The notes below the pieces were generated by a model. The model searched no databases. It saw nothing but the letters and a program-made list of their open reading frames with translations, and was not told where the DNA came from. A program made the translations under genes and the position numbers. This document shows, in pieces, positions 42,603-51,602 of a stretch of DNA of 64,000 bases (position 1 is the stretch's first letter; each line of letters begins with the position of its first letter). The DNA is taken from positions 3,243,501-3,307,500 of the forward strand of contig NZ_CP044011.1 in assembly GCF_016864555.1 (NCBI RefSeq), in the 5' to 3' direction. The DNA comes from Sinorhizobium sp. BG8. Its GTDB lineage: Bacteria > Pseudomonadota > Alphaproteobacteria > Rhizobiales > Rhizobiaceae.

Positions 42603-43538
42603 TCAGGTGATCAGGCCGCGCTTGATGTTCCAGCGGTCATGATACCAGAGCCATTGGCCCGGATATTCCCGCACCCACTGCTCCACCTTGTCGTTCAGCA
42701 TCTGAGCGGTCGCTTCGACATCCACCGCCCCGTCCTCCTTGCGCGGAACGGTGATGGCGGGTTCGAGCTCGAGCCGGAAGCGGTTACCGGGAAGCCTGAT
42801 GCAGCGGGCCGGGAACACCTCGCAGCCGAACTGGCGGACCAACTTCGCGAGCAGCGGATTCGTCTGGACGTCGCGGCCGAAGAACTTCGTCTTCAGTCCC
42901 TTGTTGAACTTCTGATCGACGAGAACGCCGACGGCCCCGCCATTGTCAAGCTTGCGGGCCAGCGTGAACGACGAGCCCGCATGCGACGGCACGAGATTAC
43001 CCATGCGCGCCTTGCGGAACTCGAACACCTTGTCGGCGACGTAAGGATTGTTCGGGGGCCGGAACAGCACGGTCACGTCGAGACCGAAGGCCGCACCCGC
43101 AACGGGCAGGAGCTCGAAATTGCCGGTATGCCCGGTAAAGACGATGAACGGCCGCGGATTGTCGCGCAGGTCCACGAAGAGCGGAATGCCCGAGACCTCA
43201 ACCCTTCCCTCGCCTTCGCGAAAGGGATCGAAGTCGAAGAGTTCGTCGAGGAAGACATACTCGGCGGCGAGCCGGCCCATGTTGCCCCAGCTGTCGAGCG
43301 CGATCGCCTGGATCTCCGCTTCCGGCTTTTCCGGAAACGCATTGCGCAGGTTGGTGAGCGTGAGGATGTGGCGCTTCGTCTTCGGCCCGATCCATCGGGC
43401 AAAGCGATCGGCGAAGTTCATGGCGCTGTCGGCCGGAAAGAGCTTAAGCACGTTCAGCAGCCCGAACACGAACTGGGCAATCGCCCAGTGCTGGAACTTC
43501 CGAAGCGCCAGAACGATGCGGGTGATTACCATCCGCAC
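42603..43538 (-). CDS. lpxXL: Lipid A very-long-chain acyltransferase
   Basis: 311 residues of the LpxL/HtrB lauroyl-acyltransferase family, here of the LpxXL kind that transfers 27-hydroxyoctacosanoate from AcpXL to lipid A. The catalytic H-x4-E is in VFTGHTGNFELLP (H137, E142). An N-terminal hydrophobic stretch anchors it to the inner membrane. It is the last gene of the acpXL-fabZXL-fabF2XL-fabF1XL-adh-lpxXL order known from rhizobia. Confidence 0.93.
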   Translation of the reverse strand: MRMVITRIVLALRKFQHWAIAQFVFGLLNVLKLFPADSAMNFADRFARWIGPKTKRHILTLTNLRNAFPEKPEAEIQAIALDSWGNMGRLAAEYVFLDELFDFDPFREGEGRVEVSGIPLFVDLRDNPRPFIVFTGHTGNFELLPVAGAAFGLDVTVLFRPPNNPYVADKVFEFRKARMGNLVPSHAGSSFTLARKLDNGGAVGVLVDQKFNKGLKTKFFGRDVQTNPLLAKLVRQFGCEVFPARCIRLPGNRFRLELEPAITVPRKEDGAVDVEATAQMLNDKVEQWVREYPGQWLWYHDRWNIKRGLIT

Positions 43539-43542
43539 AGGG

Positions 43543-44571
43543 TCAGTCCAGCGTCAGTACGATCTTGCCGAACACGTTGCGCGTCTCCATGCGCTCCAGT
43601 GCCGTCGCGATGCCGTCGAAGCCAATCTGAGTATCGATGACCGGATGAACGATCCCGCGCGCCATCTTCTGCATGGCATTCGCCATGTTTTCCATGCGGC
43701 AGCCGAACGAGCCGAGCAGTTTCAATTGCTGCTGGAAGAGCATCATCAGGTTCATGTCGGTCGACACACCGGAGGTCGAGCCGCATGTGACGAGCCGCCC
43801 GCCCCGCTTGAGGCAGAGCATCGAACCGGCCCAGGTATCCTTGCCGACATGCTCGAAGACGACATCGACGCCCTTCTTCTTGGTGAGCTTGCGCACGACG
43901 CCCTCGAACCGGTCCTTCCGGTAGTTGATGACATGGTCGGCACCGAGTGCCTTGGCCCTCTCGATCTTGTCGTCGGAACCGACCGTCGTGATCACCGTGC
44001 AGCCGATCTTCTTGGCAAGCTGGATAGCCGCCGTGCCGATGCCCGATCCGCCGGCGTGGACGAGGATGGTCTCGCCGGGCTCAAGCTTGGCGTTATCGAA
44101 GAGCATGTGCTCGACGGTGCCGAAGGTAACGGGCGCAAGTGCCGCGCCGACGGCGTCAACGCCGGGAGGAGCCGGAACGAGCAGGCGCGCGGGCAGGTTC
44201 ACCTTTTCCTGCGCGAAGCCGTCGAGATGGAAGCCGTGAACGCCGCCGACATGTTCGCAGAGGTTGTCACGTCCCTCGCGGCAGGGCTTGCAGAGGCCGC
44301 AGGTGCGCGCACCATAGATGGATACGAGCTGGCCGGGCAGAACATTCGAAACGCCGGGACCGATGCTGTCCACCACGCCCGCGGCTTCAGCGCCGATGAC
44401 CAGCGGCATCTTGCGCTTGGCGAATGCCATGCCGCGCCAGCCCCAGACGTCGATGTGATTGAGCGCAACCGCCTTGACGCGAAGCGTCACTTCGCCCGGT
44501 CCCGGAGCTTCCGGCTCGGGGATATCGGTGATTTCGAGCTTGCGGTCATCGAGCAGTTGCAGCGCACGCAT
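43543..44571 (-). CDS. Zinc-type MDR dehydrogenase of the lipid A locus
   Basis: 342 residues, medium-chain dehydrogenase fold. The structural zinc cysteines are present (CGLCKPCREGRDNLC) and the NAD(P) loop is HAGGSGIGTAAIQLA. The catalytic zinc histidine of the usual GHE motif is replaced by alanine (VIGAEAAGVV), a feature of quinone-reductase-like members, so its redox chemistry is uncertain. The gene is conserved between fabF1XL and lpxXL; its role in the long acyl chain is inferred from context. Confidence 0.88.
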   Translation of the reverse strand: MRALQLLDDRKLEITDIPEPEAPGPGEVTLRVKAVALNHIDVWGWRGMAFAKRKMPLVIGAEAAGVVDSIGPGVSNVLPGQLVSIYGARTCGLCKPCREGRDNLCEHVGGVHGFHLDGFAQEKVNLPARLLVPAPPGVDAVGAALAPVTFGTVEHMLFDNAKLEPGETILVHAGGSGIGTAAIQLAKKIGCTVITTVGSDDKIERAKALGADHVINYRKDRFEGVVRKLTKKKGVDVVFEHVGKDTWAGSMLCLKRGGRLVTCGSTSGVSTDMNLMMLFQQQLKLLGSFGCRMENMANAMQKMARGIVHPVIDTQIGFDGIATALERMETRNVFGKIVLTLD

Positions 44572-44631
44572 GGTGGTATCCTTCGCCTTCCGGCATTCTT
44601 CTTGTTACTGGCCTTGGTCCAATGCGACCGC

Positions 44632-45918
44632 TTATGCCGGTTCCGCCGTCATGACAAGGCTGGCGTTCTGCCCGCCGAAGCCGAAGGAGTTCGACAGCAC
44701 GGCCGAGACCTGCTGCTCGCGCTTCACGTTCGGTACGACGTCGAGAACGATGGCCGGGTCCGGATTGAGGTAGTTGATGGTCGGAGGCAGCGTCCCCGTC
44801 AGCATCGTCTGTATTGAGAACACGGCTTCGACCGCACCGGCAGCCGTCAGGGTGTGACCGATCATCGACTTGTTCGACGAAACGGGGATTTTCGGCAATG
44901 CCTCGCCGAAGACGGCCGACATGGAGAGGTACTCCATCTTGTCGTTCTCGGGCGTGGAGGTGCCGTGGGCATTGATGTAGCCGATCGCACTCTCCTCTAT
45001 GCCCGCGTCTGCGAGCGCCGCCCGGATCGTCGCGATCGCCGGTCCGCCGTCCGGAGACGAGCGGGTGCGGTGGAAATGGTCGGCCTTTTCGCCACAGCCC
45101 TTGAGAATGCCGAGCACGCGCGCGCCGCGAGCGACGGCGGACTCCAGCGATTCGAGCACGAGGGTCGCCGCCCCTTCCGCGATGACGAAGCCGTCACGGT
45201 CCTTCGTGAAGGGCTTCGAGGCCTTCTGCGGCGGGTCGTTCTGGGTGGAAAGCGCCGAAAGCAGCGCGAAGCGGATGAGCGCTTCCGCCGTGACCGAGCC
45301 ATCCGTGCCGACGGTGAGGGCGCGGTCCGTTCGGCCCTGGCGGATCGCCTCGACACCCAGCTGGATGGCCGTGGCACCCGACGCACAGGCGGTCGAGAGC
45401 GTTACCGGCAGGCCGCGCGTGCCGTAGCGGTCCGACAGGCGCTCGGAGATCGCGCCGAACAGCCACGCCTCGTGGAGCGCGGGATCGGCCTTTTCGCGAA
45501 GCGCGGTCAGGAAACGCTCATAGGCGTCGCCCGGACGGCTCGACGGCGGAGCGCGGTCGGCAAGTGCAAAACGGGCGCTCCATTCGGGCTCGATCGGCGG
45601 TGCTGCGAGAAACAGTGGGCCGCCGAAATCGCCGGAAATGCCGGCCTGCGCCAGCGCCTCGTCCGTTGTCTCGCGCGCATAGGCATAGGAACGCTCGACC
45701 GGATTTTCGGTCGGAAGCTCGATGAAATCCACCGTTCCGGCAATGCGCGTATTGAGGCCGTCGACCGGGAACCGGGTGATGCCGTGGATACCGGATACGC
45801 CGCTTGTCAGCGCCTTCCAGTTGTCCTCAAGCCCCTGGCCCAGCGAGGTCACGACACCCATCCCGGTTACCGCGACGATGGGACGTCCGAGATGATCCCT
45901 GAAACTGGCTTTGCTCAT
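44632..45918 (-). CDS. fabF1XL: Beta-ketoacyl-ACP synthase for the very-long-chain acyl group
   Basis: 428 residues from ATG 45918. It elongates the chain on AcpXL. The Cys-His-His triad is complete: C178 in LSTACASGATAI, H318 in INAHGTSTPEND, H355 in KSMIGHTLTAAGAVE. It lies 11 bases after the stop of fabF2XL, with which it probably forms a heterodimer. Confidence 0.92.
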   Translation of the reverse strand: MSKASFRDHLGRPIVAVTGMGVVTSLGQGLEDNWKALTSGVSGIHGITRFPVDGLNTRIAGTVDFIELPTENPVERSYAYARETTDEALAQAGISGDFGGPLFLAAPPIEPEWSARFALADRAPPSSRPGDAYERFLTALREKADPALHEAWLFGAISERLSDRYGTRGLPVTLSTACASGATAIQLGVEAIRQGRTDRALTVGTDGSVTAEALIRFALLSALSTQNDPPQKASKPFTKDRDGFVIAEGAATLVLESLESAVARGARVLGILKGCGEKADHFHRTRSSPDGGPAIATIRAALADAGIEESAIGYINAHGTSTPENDKMEYLSMSAVFGEALPKIPVSSNKSMIGHTLTAAGAVEAVFSIQTMLTGTLPPTINYLNPDPAIVLDVVPNVKREQQVSAVLSNSFGFGGQNASLVMTAEPA

Positions 45919-45929
45919 TGGCCGGATCC

Positions 45930-47138
45930 TCAATTCTCTGCTGACAGCACGGCGACGCCTTCGCCGCGCGCGTGCCCAATGGTCGTGACGACGGCGGTGC
46001 GGGCCGGTGACTGCATCGAGGCCTCCGACTGCGGATCGAAGGCTGGAACCTTCGCGCCGCTGTCGAGGGCGAGCGCCGCGAGCGCGAGGCCCAGCGGAAA
46101 CTGCGTTTCCAGCCCGTGCCCGGCAAAGCCGCTGTATCCGCGTACGGCCGCGCCATCGAAACGACGGTCGATCCAGGCGCGTTCGCGCTGCGTCAGTCCG
46201 TGCTGCCCCGATGCCCCCGAGAACACGACCGTAGAGGCGGGTTCAGTGGTGGCGCCGTTCGCCAGCTGGTCGAGGCGCTTTTCGAGCCGCCCCTCTTCCC
46301 GGGTGCCGCGGTCGCCGCCGATCGTGTCGATCGTCGCGTAGATGTGCGCACCCCGCGCTTCCGCATGGGCGCGCGATTCCAGGACCAGGAAGGCACCGAG
46401 CGTGCCGGTGATGATGCCGCCGCCGGCGTCCGGATCGCGGGACCAGAGCGGCGTCCAGTCTCCCGTCGCATGTGCCTGGATGGCCTCGTAGAGAAGGATC
46501 ACGTCCTGGCGTTCGGCAACGAGTGCACCCCCGACGAGGGTATGGGTCGACTGTCCGGAACGGATGCGGAAATAGGCGGTCTCGACGGCGCTGATGCCGG
46601 ACGCCTCCTCGCCCATGAACGTGCGCGACGAGCCGGTCACCTTGTGCACGATGGAAATGTTGCCTGCGAGAAGGTTCGAAAGCTGGGCGAGAAAGAGGGT
46701 CGGCCGCAGTTCGGTGGTGAGCTTCTCGTTGAGAAGCCTCTCCCGGTCGTTGCGCTTGAGCCCCTCATCGACGATGAGCGAATCGACGTTGATGTCGCGT
46801 TCGCCGCCGCCGGCGGCCACGATCATGTCCATCGTGGCACAGGCTTCCACATCGTCCTTTAGACCGGCATCGTCGAGTGCGAGGCCGGCGGTGAACACGC
46901 CGAGACGCTGCCAGTTCTCCATCTGGCGTTGATCGCCGCGCTTGGCGATCTGCTGCGACCAGTCGATCTCCGGCATGGGGTGCACGGGATAGGGCGCAAA
47001 CCGCGTCGTGTCGATCCTGGTCTCCGGCCCCTTGGCCGCGGTCAGCAGCGCCCTGTGCGGTTCCAGCCCGACACCCTGGCACGTGACGATCCCGATACCC
47101 GTGACGACCACATCATTCTCAGCTTTCGCCATTCTCAT
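45930..47138 (-). CDS. fabF2XL: Ketosynthase-like partner lacking the active-site cysteine
   Basis: 402 residues with a KAS-II-type fold (VVTGIGIVTCQGVGLEP at the start). At the position of the active cysteine (aligning GEEASGISAVETAYFRI with the standard ACTTGTHAIGEAFRMI) the residue is E178. The first catalytic histidine motif (AHGT) is also lost (VFSGASGQHG), while a GH is kept near the second one. This is like chain-length-factor subunits, so it likely controls chain length in a heterodimer with FabF1XL. It overlaps fabZXL by four bases (ATGA). Confidence 0.9.
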   Translation of the reverse strand: MRMAKAENDVVVTGIGIVTCQGVGLEPHRALLTAAKGPETRIDTTRFAPYPVHPMPEIDWSQQIAKRGDQRQMENWQRLGVFTAGLALDDAGLKDDVEACATMDMIVAAGGGERDINVDSLIVDEGLKRNDRERLLNEKLTTELRPTLFLAQLSNLLAGNISIVHKVTGSSRTFMGEEASGISAVETAYFRIRSGQSTHTLVGGALVAERQDVILLYEAIQAHATGDWTPLWSRDPDAGGGIITGTLGAFLVLESRAHAEARGAHIYATIDTIGGDRGTREEGRLEKRLDQLANGATTEPASTVVFSGASGQHGLTQRERAWIDRRFDGAAVRGYSGFAGHGLETQFPLGLALAALALDSGAKVPAFDPQSEASMQSPARTAVVTTIGHARGEGVAVLSAEN

Positions 47139-47617
47139 ACCCCTTCGCCGGTCGCAGCCAGCGCGTCAAACAGCCCCAATTCGCCGGCCCGCTTGCGCAC
47201 GATATCGGCAAGCGGCACCTCTTCGAACGGTACGGTGCGAAGCTTGAGCTGCGCATCGCAGACCTTCTTGCCCTCGGAAGTGATCTTCGCCTTCGTGACG
47301 GCAAAGCCGGACCCGTCATGTTCGAGGAAGACCTCGATGTCCAGAACGGCCTCAGGCGCGACGAAGCTGCGCATCTTGGCGCCATCGACGGTCATCAGGA
47401 ACGGCATGGCCGAGAAATTCGTGGCAGCCAGCACGAGGAACCCCGAGGCCTGCGCCATGGTCTCGATCAGGAGAACCCCCGGCACGAGCGGCATGCCCGG
47501 AAAATGACCTTCGAAAACCGGGCTTTTCGCCGGCACGACGGATCGGGCCTTGAGAACCTTGCGCTCGGCATCCACTGCCTCGACGCGGTCAATCATCTGA
47601 AAATATTCTAGCAACAT
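47135..47617 (-). CDS. fabZXL: Dehydratase of the very-long-chain acyl pathway
   Basis: 160 residues of hot-dog fold. The FabZ motif FEGHFPGMPLVPGVLLIETMAQ gives catalytic H38 and E52. It removes water from 3-hydroxyacyl-AcpXL. It follows acpXL with a 135-base gap and overlaps fabF2XL. Confidence 0.93.
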   Translation of the reverse strand: MLLEYFQMIDRVEAVDAERKVLKARSVVPAKSPVFEGHFPGMPLVPGVLLIETMAQASGFLVLAATNFSAMPFLMTVDGAKMRSFVAPEAVLDIEVFLEHDGSGFAVTKAKITSEGKKVCDAQLKLRTVPFEEVPLADIVRKRAGELGLFDALAATGEGV

Positions 47618-47752
47618 TCTGGACGAGCCTCCGGCTGGACCCGGAAATCGAAAGGCCTGCCATCTCGGCAGGCCAGTGACAACTCGCGCCGGACACTCCG
47701 GCGCGACAGTGATGGCCGCGCGTCCGAGATGGACGATCGCGCGACCGAAGAA

Positions 47753-48037
47753 TCAGGCCTTCGCCGCGCGAAGTTCGTCGATCTTGGAGCAGAGGTTCTT
47801 CAGCACGAAGTATTCTTCGGTGGAGACCTTGCCTTCGTTCACTTCCTGCGTCCACTGCTCGAGCGGGATCTTGATTCCGAACTCCTTGTCGATCGCAAAA
47901 ACGATGTCGAGAAAGTCCAGGCTGTCGATACCCAGATCGTCGATCGTGTGGCTGTCCGGTGTGATCGTCTCGCGATCGATCTCGCTCGTTTCCGCGATGA
48001 TGTCGGCAACCTTGTCGAATGTAGCAGTCACGCCCAT
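47753..48037 (-). CDS. acpXL: Acyl carrier protein for very-long-chain acids
   Basis: 94 residues. The phosphopantetheine serine is S39 in [16 protein letters not shown]. The acidic helix bundle fits an acyl carrier protein and the length is that of AcpXL, which carries the 27-hydroxyoctacosanoyl chain. It is the first gene of the lipid A operon; its promoter should lie in the 135 bases before it. Confidence 0.95.
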   Translation of the reverse strand: MGVTATFDKVADIIAETSEIDRETITPDSHTIDDLGIDSLDFLDIVFAIDKEFGIKIPLEQWTQEVNEGKVSTEEYFVLKNLCSKIDELRAAKA

Positions 48038-48172
48038 ACCTCATGAAATCAATAGTTGGGCGATCCTATAGGTAAATACGGCGGAAATGCCAATGGGTGT
48101 TATTGACATGACGCATTTTGGACAACGGGTGTTGCGCAATGGCATGGGGTGCCGATGTGCAACGGAGGGCCG

Positions 48173-49522
48173 TCAGACCGCTACGGAATGGCGCGCCGTC
48201 CCCTTGCCGAAGTGGGCGTCGAATCGCGATGCCACGGTGCGCGCGAAGGCCTGGCCCTTTTCAGTGAGCGCAAAACGGCCGCCGCCGAACTGAACCAACC
48301 CGTCCCGATCAGCACTGGCTATGGCTCTCCCTTCGGCAATGAGCGTGGCGGCCAGAGAGGGATGCGCGCGACGAAGACATTCGAGTCCGAAACCGAACTC
48401 GCACATGATGCGCTCTATGACCCAGGCCCGTGCGCGATCCTCGCTGGTGAGGGCATAACCGCGCACCGACGCAAGCCTCCCCTCGTTGACGCTTCTGAGA
48501 TACTCGCCCGTCGCCGGCATGTTCTGGACATAGCCTTCGGGCAGCTGGCCGATCGCTGATGCGCCGAGACCGATCAGAGCGTCCGCCTGATCATCGGTAT
48601 AGCCCTGGAAGTTGCGACGCAGCGATCCGTCGCGGGAAGCCGAGGCCAGCGGATCGGCCGGAAGCGCGAAATGGTCTATGCCCACGGCCTGGTATCCCCT
48701 CGCCACCAGCATCTCCGCTGCCATCGTCATCTGCCGGAAGCGTTCCGCCACGCCGGGAAGCGAGGCAGCATCGATCATCGCCTGGTGCTTCTTCATCCAT
48801 GGCACATGTGCGTAGCCGAAAAGCGCAATGCGGTCCGGCCGCATCGAAACGACCGCTTCCACGGTCTCCCCGAGCGACGCCAAGGTCTGGTGCGGGAGGC
48901 CATAGAGGACGTCGCAGTTGACGGAGCGAACGCCGCGCGATCGCACTGCTTCCACCACTGCGCGGGTCTGCTCGAAGGTCTGCAAGCGGTTGATCGCCTT
49001 TTGCACCTTCGGGTCGAAATCCTGTATCCCGAGGCTCGCACGCGCCAGCCCGATTTCGGCTAGCGCATCATGGCGCGCCTCGTCGAGATCGTTCGGGTCC
49101 ATTTCCACGCTGATCTCGGCATCCGTCGCGAATTGGAACCGTTCGGACAGGGAGCGCTTGAGCGCGATCATGTCCTGCGGCCTGAGCATGGTCGGCGATC
49201 CACCACCGAGATGGAGCGCCGTCACGGCTGCATCGCGCGAGACCATCCCGCCCACGGTGTCGATCTCGCGGAAAAGTCCCTTCAGGTAAGCCTCAACCGG
49301 CTCGTAGCGCAGCGTCTGGCGGGTATGACAGGCACAGAACCAACACAGCCGGTCGCAATACGGGATGTGCACGTAGAGCGACAGCCGGTTGCGGCCGCCC
49401 AGATTGCCGAGCCATTCGCGATACGTGTCCGGGCCGACAGATTCGCTGAAATGGGGAGCGGTCGGATAGCTGGTATACCGAGGAACGGGCGCCGAAAGGC
49501 GTTCAACGAGATCGTCGCGCAT
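48173..49522 (-). CDS. hemN: Oxygen-independent coproporphyrinogen III dehydrogenase
   Basis: 449 residues from ATG 49522 (MRDDLVERLS). A radical-SAM enzyme that oxidises coproporphyrinogen III to protoporphyrinogen IX without oxygen. The 4Fe-4S motif CDRLCWFCAC gives C56, C60 and C63; LHLGGGSPTML and GIQDFDPKVQ are typical of HemN. The FNR box at 49574-49587 lies 51 bases upstream, which fits oxygen-limited induction. It stops about 135 bases from acpXL. Confidence 0.95.
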   Translation of the reverse strand: MRDDLVERLSAPVPRYTSYPTAPHFSESVGPDTYREWLGNLGGRNRLSLYVHIPYCDRLCWFCACHTRQTLRYEPVEAYLKGLFREIDTVGGMVSRDAAVTALHLGGGSPTMLRPQDMIALKRSLSERFQFATDAEISVEMDPNDLDEARHDALAEIGLARASLGIQDFDPKVQKAINRLQTFEQTRAVVEAVRSRGVRSVNCDVLYGLPHQTLASLGETVEAVVSMRPDRIALFGYAHVPWMKKHQAMIDAASLPGVAERFRQMTMAAEMLVARGYQAVGIDHFALPADPLASASRDGSLRRNFQGYTDDQADALIGLGASAIGQLPEGYVQNMPATGEYLRSVNEGRLASVRGYALTSEDRARAWVIERIMCEFGFGLECLRRAHPSLAATLIAEGRAIASADRDGLVQFGGGRFALTEKGQAFARTVASRFDAHFGKGTARHSVAV

Positions 49523-49573
49523 GTCTGTCTCCTTGCCGTCCCCAGCAAATATGAGGGACTGAGCCCTGCGCGT

Positions 49574-49587
49574 TTGATTTTGATCAA
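49574..49587. promoter_or_regulatory. FNR box between hemN and fnrN
   Basis: TTGATTTTGATCAA, a perfect match to the TTGAT-N4-ATCAA consensus. It is 51 bases upstream of hemN and about 146 bases upstream of fnrN, so it may allow FnrN to activate hemN and regulate itself. Confidence 0.9.
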
Positions 49588-49733
49588 GTCGCACCGACAA
49601 AACCGGCGATAGAATTTAACAAATGCCAAGTAGCGTTGTTTTGCCGCGAGGCGGGGCGCTGTCGAGCGAATGCAAAAACGGGTACATTCAAATGACCGCA
49701 ACAGGAAGCAGCACTCAGCAAGGAACACCGGAT

Positions 49734-50459
49734 ATGGACCTCCAGCTCGCAGACAGCCGTAGCAGCCAGATTCCACCCGTATGCATGAAGTGCGGCGTGC
49801 GCGGCGGTGGCGTTTGTGCGGCCCTGACGGCCGCGCAGCTTCAGGAACTCAACCGTCAATCGGCAAGGCAGCGAATCGAAGCCGGAACCGAGGTGGTGGG
49901 ACAGGGCGAAGAGATCGGAACCTATGCCAACATCATGCAGGGCGTGGTCAAGCTCACGAAGATGATGGCCGACGGCCGTCAGCAGATCGTCGGCCTCCAG
50001 TTCGCACCGGATTTCATCGGCCGTCCCTTCCAGCGTGAAAGCACGCTCTCGGCGGAGGCTGCCACCGACACCGAAATCTGCAGTTTCCCGCGCGCCGTGC
50101 TGGAGCGCCTGACCGAACGGACGCCGGAACTCGAGCACCGCCTGCATTGCCAATCGCTCAAGGAACTCGACGACGCCCGCGACTGGATGCTCACGCTCGG
50201 CCGAAAGACGGCGCATGAAAAGGTCGCGAGCTTTCTTTATCTCATCGCGAGCCGAACCCACTGCGGCGATGGCGTGAAATCGTCCTTCGAGCTGCCGCTG
50301 TCGCGGGCCGACATCGCGGATTTTCTCGGCCTCACCATCGAAACCGTCAGCCGCCAGATGACCAAGCTGCGCAAGGACGGCACGATATCCATCGAGAACA
50401 GCCGCCACGTGACCGTGCCGAACATGGAACGCCTTGTCCGCTGCGCAGGAAACGAATGA
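49734..50459 (+). CDS. fnrN: Oxygen-sensing Crp/Fnr regulator FnrN
   Basis: 241 residues from ATG 49734, chosen for the AAGGA site nine bases upstream and because this is the usual length; an in-frame ATG at 49692 would add 14 residues. N-terminal cluster cysteines C17, C20 and C28 (CMKCGVRGGGVC), with a fourth near residue 115 (EICSFPR), point to a 4Fe-4S oxygen sensor, unlike FixK, which lacks them. The recognition helix LTIETVSRQMTKL has the E-x-x-SR of FNR. It likely controls the three boxes in this window. Confidence 0.94.
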   Translation: MDLQLADSRSSQIPPVCMKCGVRGGGVCAALTAAQLQELNRQSARQRIEAGTEVVGQGEEIGTYANIMQGVVKLTKMMADGRQQIVGLQFAPDFIGRPFQRESTLSAEAATDTEICSFPRAVLERLTERTPELEHRLHCQSLKELDDARDWMLTLGRKTAHEKVASFLYLIASRTHCGDGVKSSFELPLSRADIADFLGLTIETVSRQMTKLRKDGTISIENSRHVTVPNMERLVRCAGNE

Positions 50460-50618
50460 AGTTCTTCAGACAAGCCTCTGGAATCAGACGAATTCACGTC
50501 CTTCGGCTAGCGACCGCCTGAGTCTCGTGGCGATCGGAGAGGCGCCTCCTCCGGTTCAGGCTGCTTTTGTCACGCACGCCGTGTGGCAAGACGCAGGCTC
50601 TCGCCCGTCAGTCGCGTC

Positions 50619-51602
50619 CTAGCAAAGAAGTGCGACCACTGCGGCCGCCAAAAGAACCATTGCCGCGAGCGCGGAACAGGCGCCGCCATAGATCGACAGC
50701 GCCCTGTCTATGTCGTTTGCGGTTGCGTCCGTCCGGCCCGAGGCATTGATCATCGGCTCTTCGACGCGGACACCGGCATAGATTCGCGGGCCTGCGAGGC
50801 CGATGCCGAGCGCACCCGCCATCGCCGCCTCCGGCCAGCCCGAATTGGGGGAGCGATGGAGCCCGTGGTCGCGCAAGGCAGTATCCACAGCCGTCCATGC
50901 CGCATTCATCGACGACACGAGCCGCGCCCCGGCAGCAATCAGCAGGACCGAGAGACGGGCGGCAGGAATGTTCGCGAGGTCGTCGAGGCGGGCCGATGCC
51001 CAACCGAATTCGAGGTACTTCTTGTTCTTGTGGCCGATCATCGAATCGGCGGTGTTCAGCAGCTTGTAGGCAAACAGGCCCGGCAACCCCGCAACCGCAT
51101 ACCAGAATGCCGGCGCCACGACGCCGTCGGAAAAGTTTTCCGCAAGGCTTTCGATCGCGGCGCGGCAGACACCCGGACCGTCAAGGCTCGCCGGATCGCG
51201 CCCGACGATCATCGAGACCGCGTTGCGCCCCCCATCTAGCCCGCCCGTGCGCAAGCCTGTCGCCACCGCGCCGACATGGTCGGAAAGGCTCTTCTGGGCA
51301 AGAAATACAGCAACCAGGGCGACCTCGATGACGGTGCCGACCAAACCCAACAGATCGAGCGCCGCATGAACGAGGTAGCCGAGAAAGGCACTGGCCGCGA
51401 GAAGCACGGCGATAGCGGCCGCACCGTTGAAGCGGCGAAGGTCCGCCGTCATCCGCTTGCCGTTGAACGAACGGTCGAAGGCTGCGATCGCCCGACCGAA
51501 CCAGACCACCGGATGGGTGATCCGGTTCCAGAGTTCCGGCGGATCGCCGACCACGCGATCGAGCAGAAGGGCCGCGAAAAGAATGAGCAGCGACTCGGTC
51601 AT
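50619..51602 (-). CDS. cobD: Adenosylcobinamide-phosphate synthase
   Basis: 327 residues with five or so membrane spans; joins the aminopropanol phosphate arm to adenosylcobyric acid. Family markers: LLDRVVGDPPELWNRITHPVVWFG at the N terminus, ESLAENFSDGVVAPAFWY and DSMIGHKNKKYLEFGWASAR. It overlaps cobC by four bases and is the last gene of cobEABCD. Confidence 0.95.
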   Translation of the reverse strand: MTESLLILFAALLLDRVVGDPPELWNRITHPVVWFGRAIAAFDRSFNGKRMTADLRRFNGAAAIAVLLAASAFLGYLVHAALDLLGLVGTVIEVALVAVFLAQKSLSDHVGAVATGLRTGGLDGGRNAVSMIVGRDPASLDGPGVCRAAIESLAENFSDGVVAPAFWYAVAGLPGLFAYKLLNTADSMIGHKNKKYLEFGWASARLDDLANIPAARLSVLLIAAGARLVSSMNAAWTAVDTALRDHGLHRSPNSGWPEAAMAGALGIGLAGPRIYAGVRVEEPMINASGRTDATANDIDRALSIYGGACSALAAMVLLAAAVVALLC

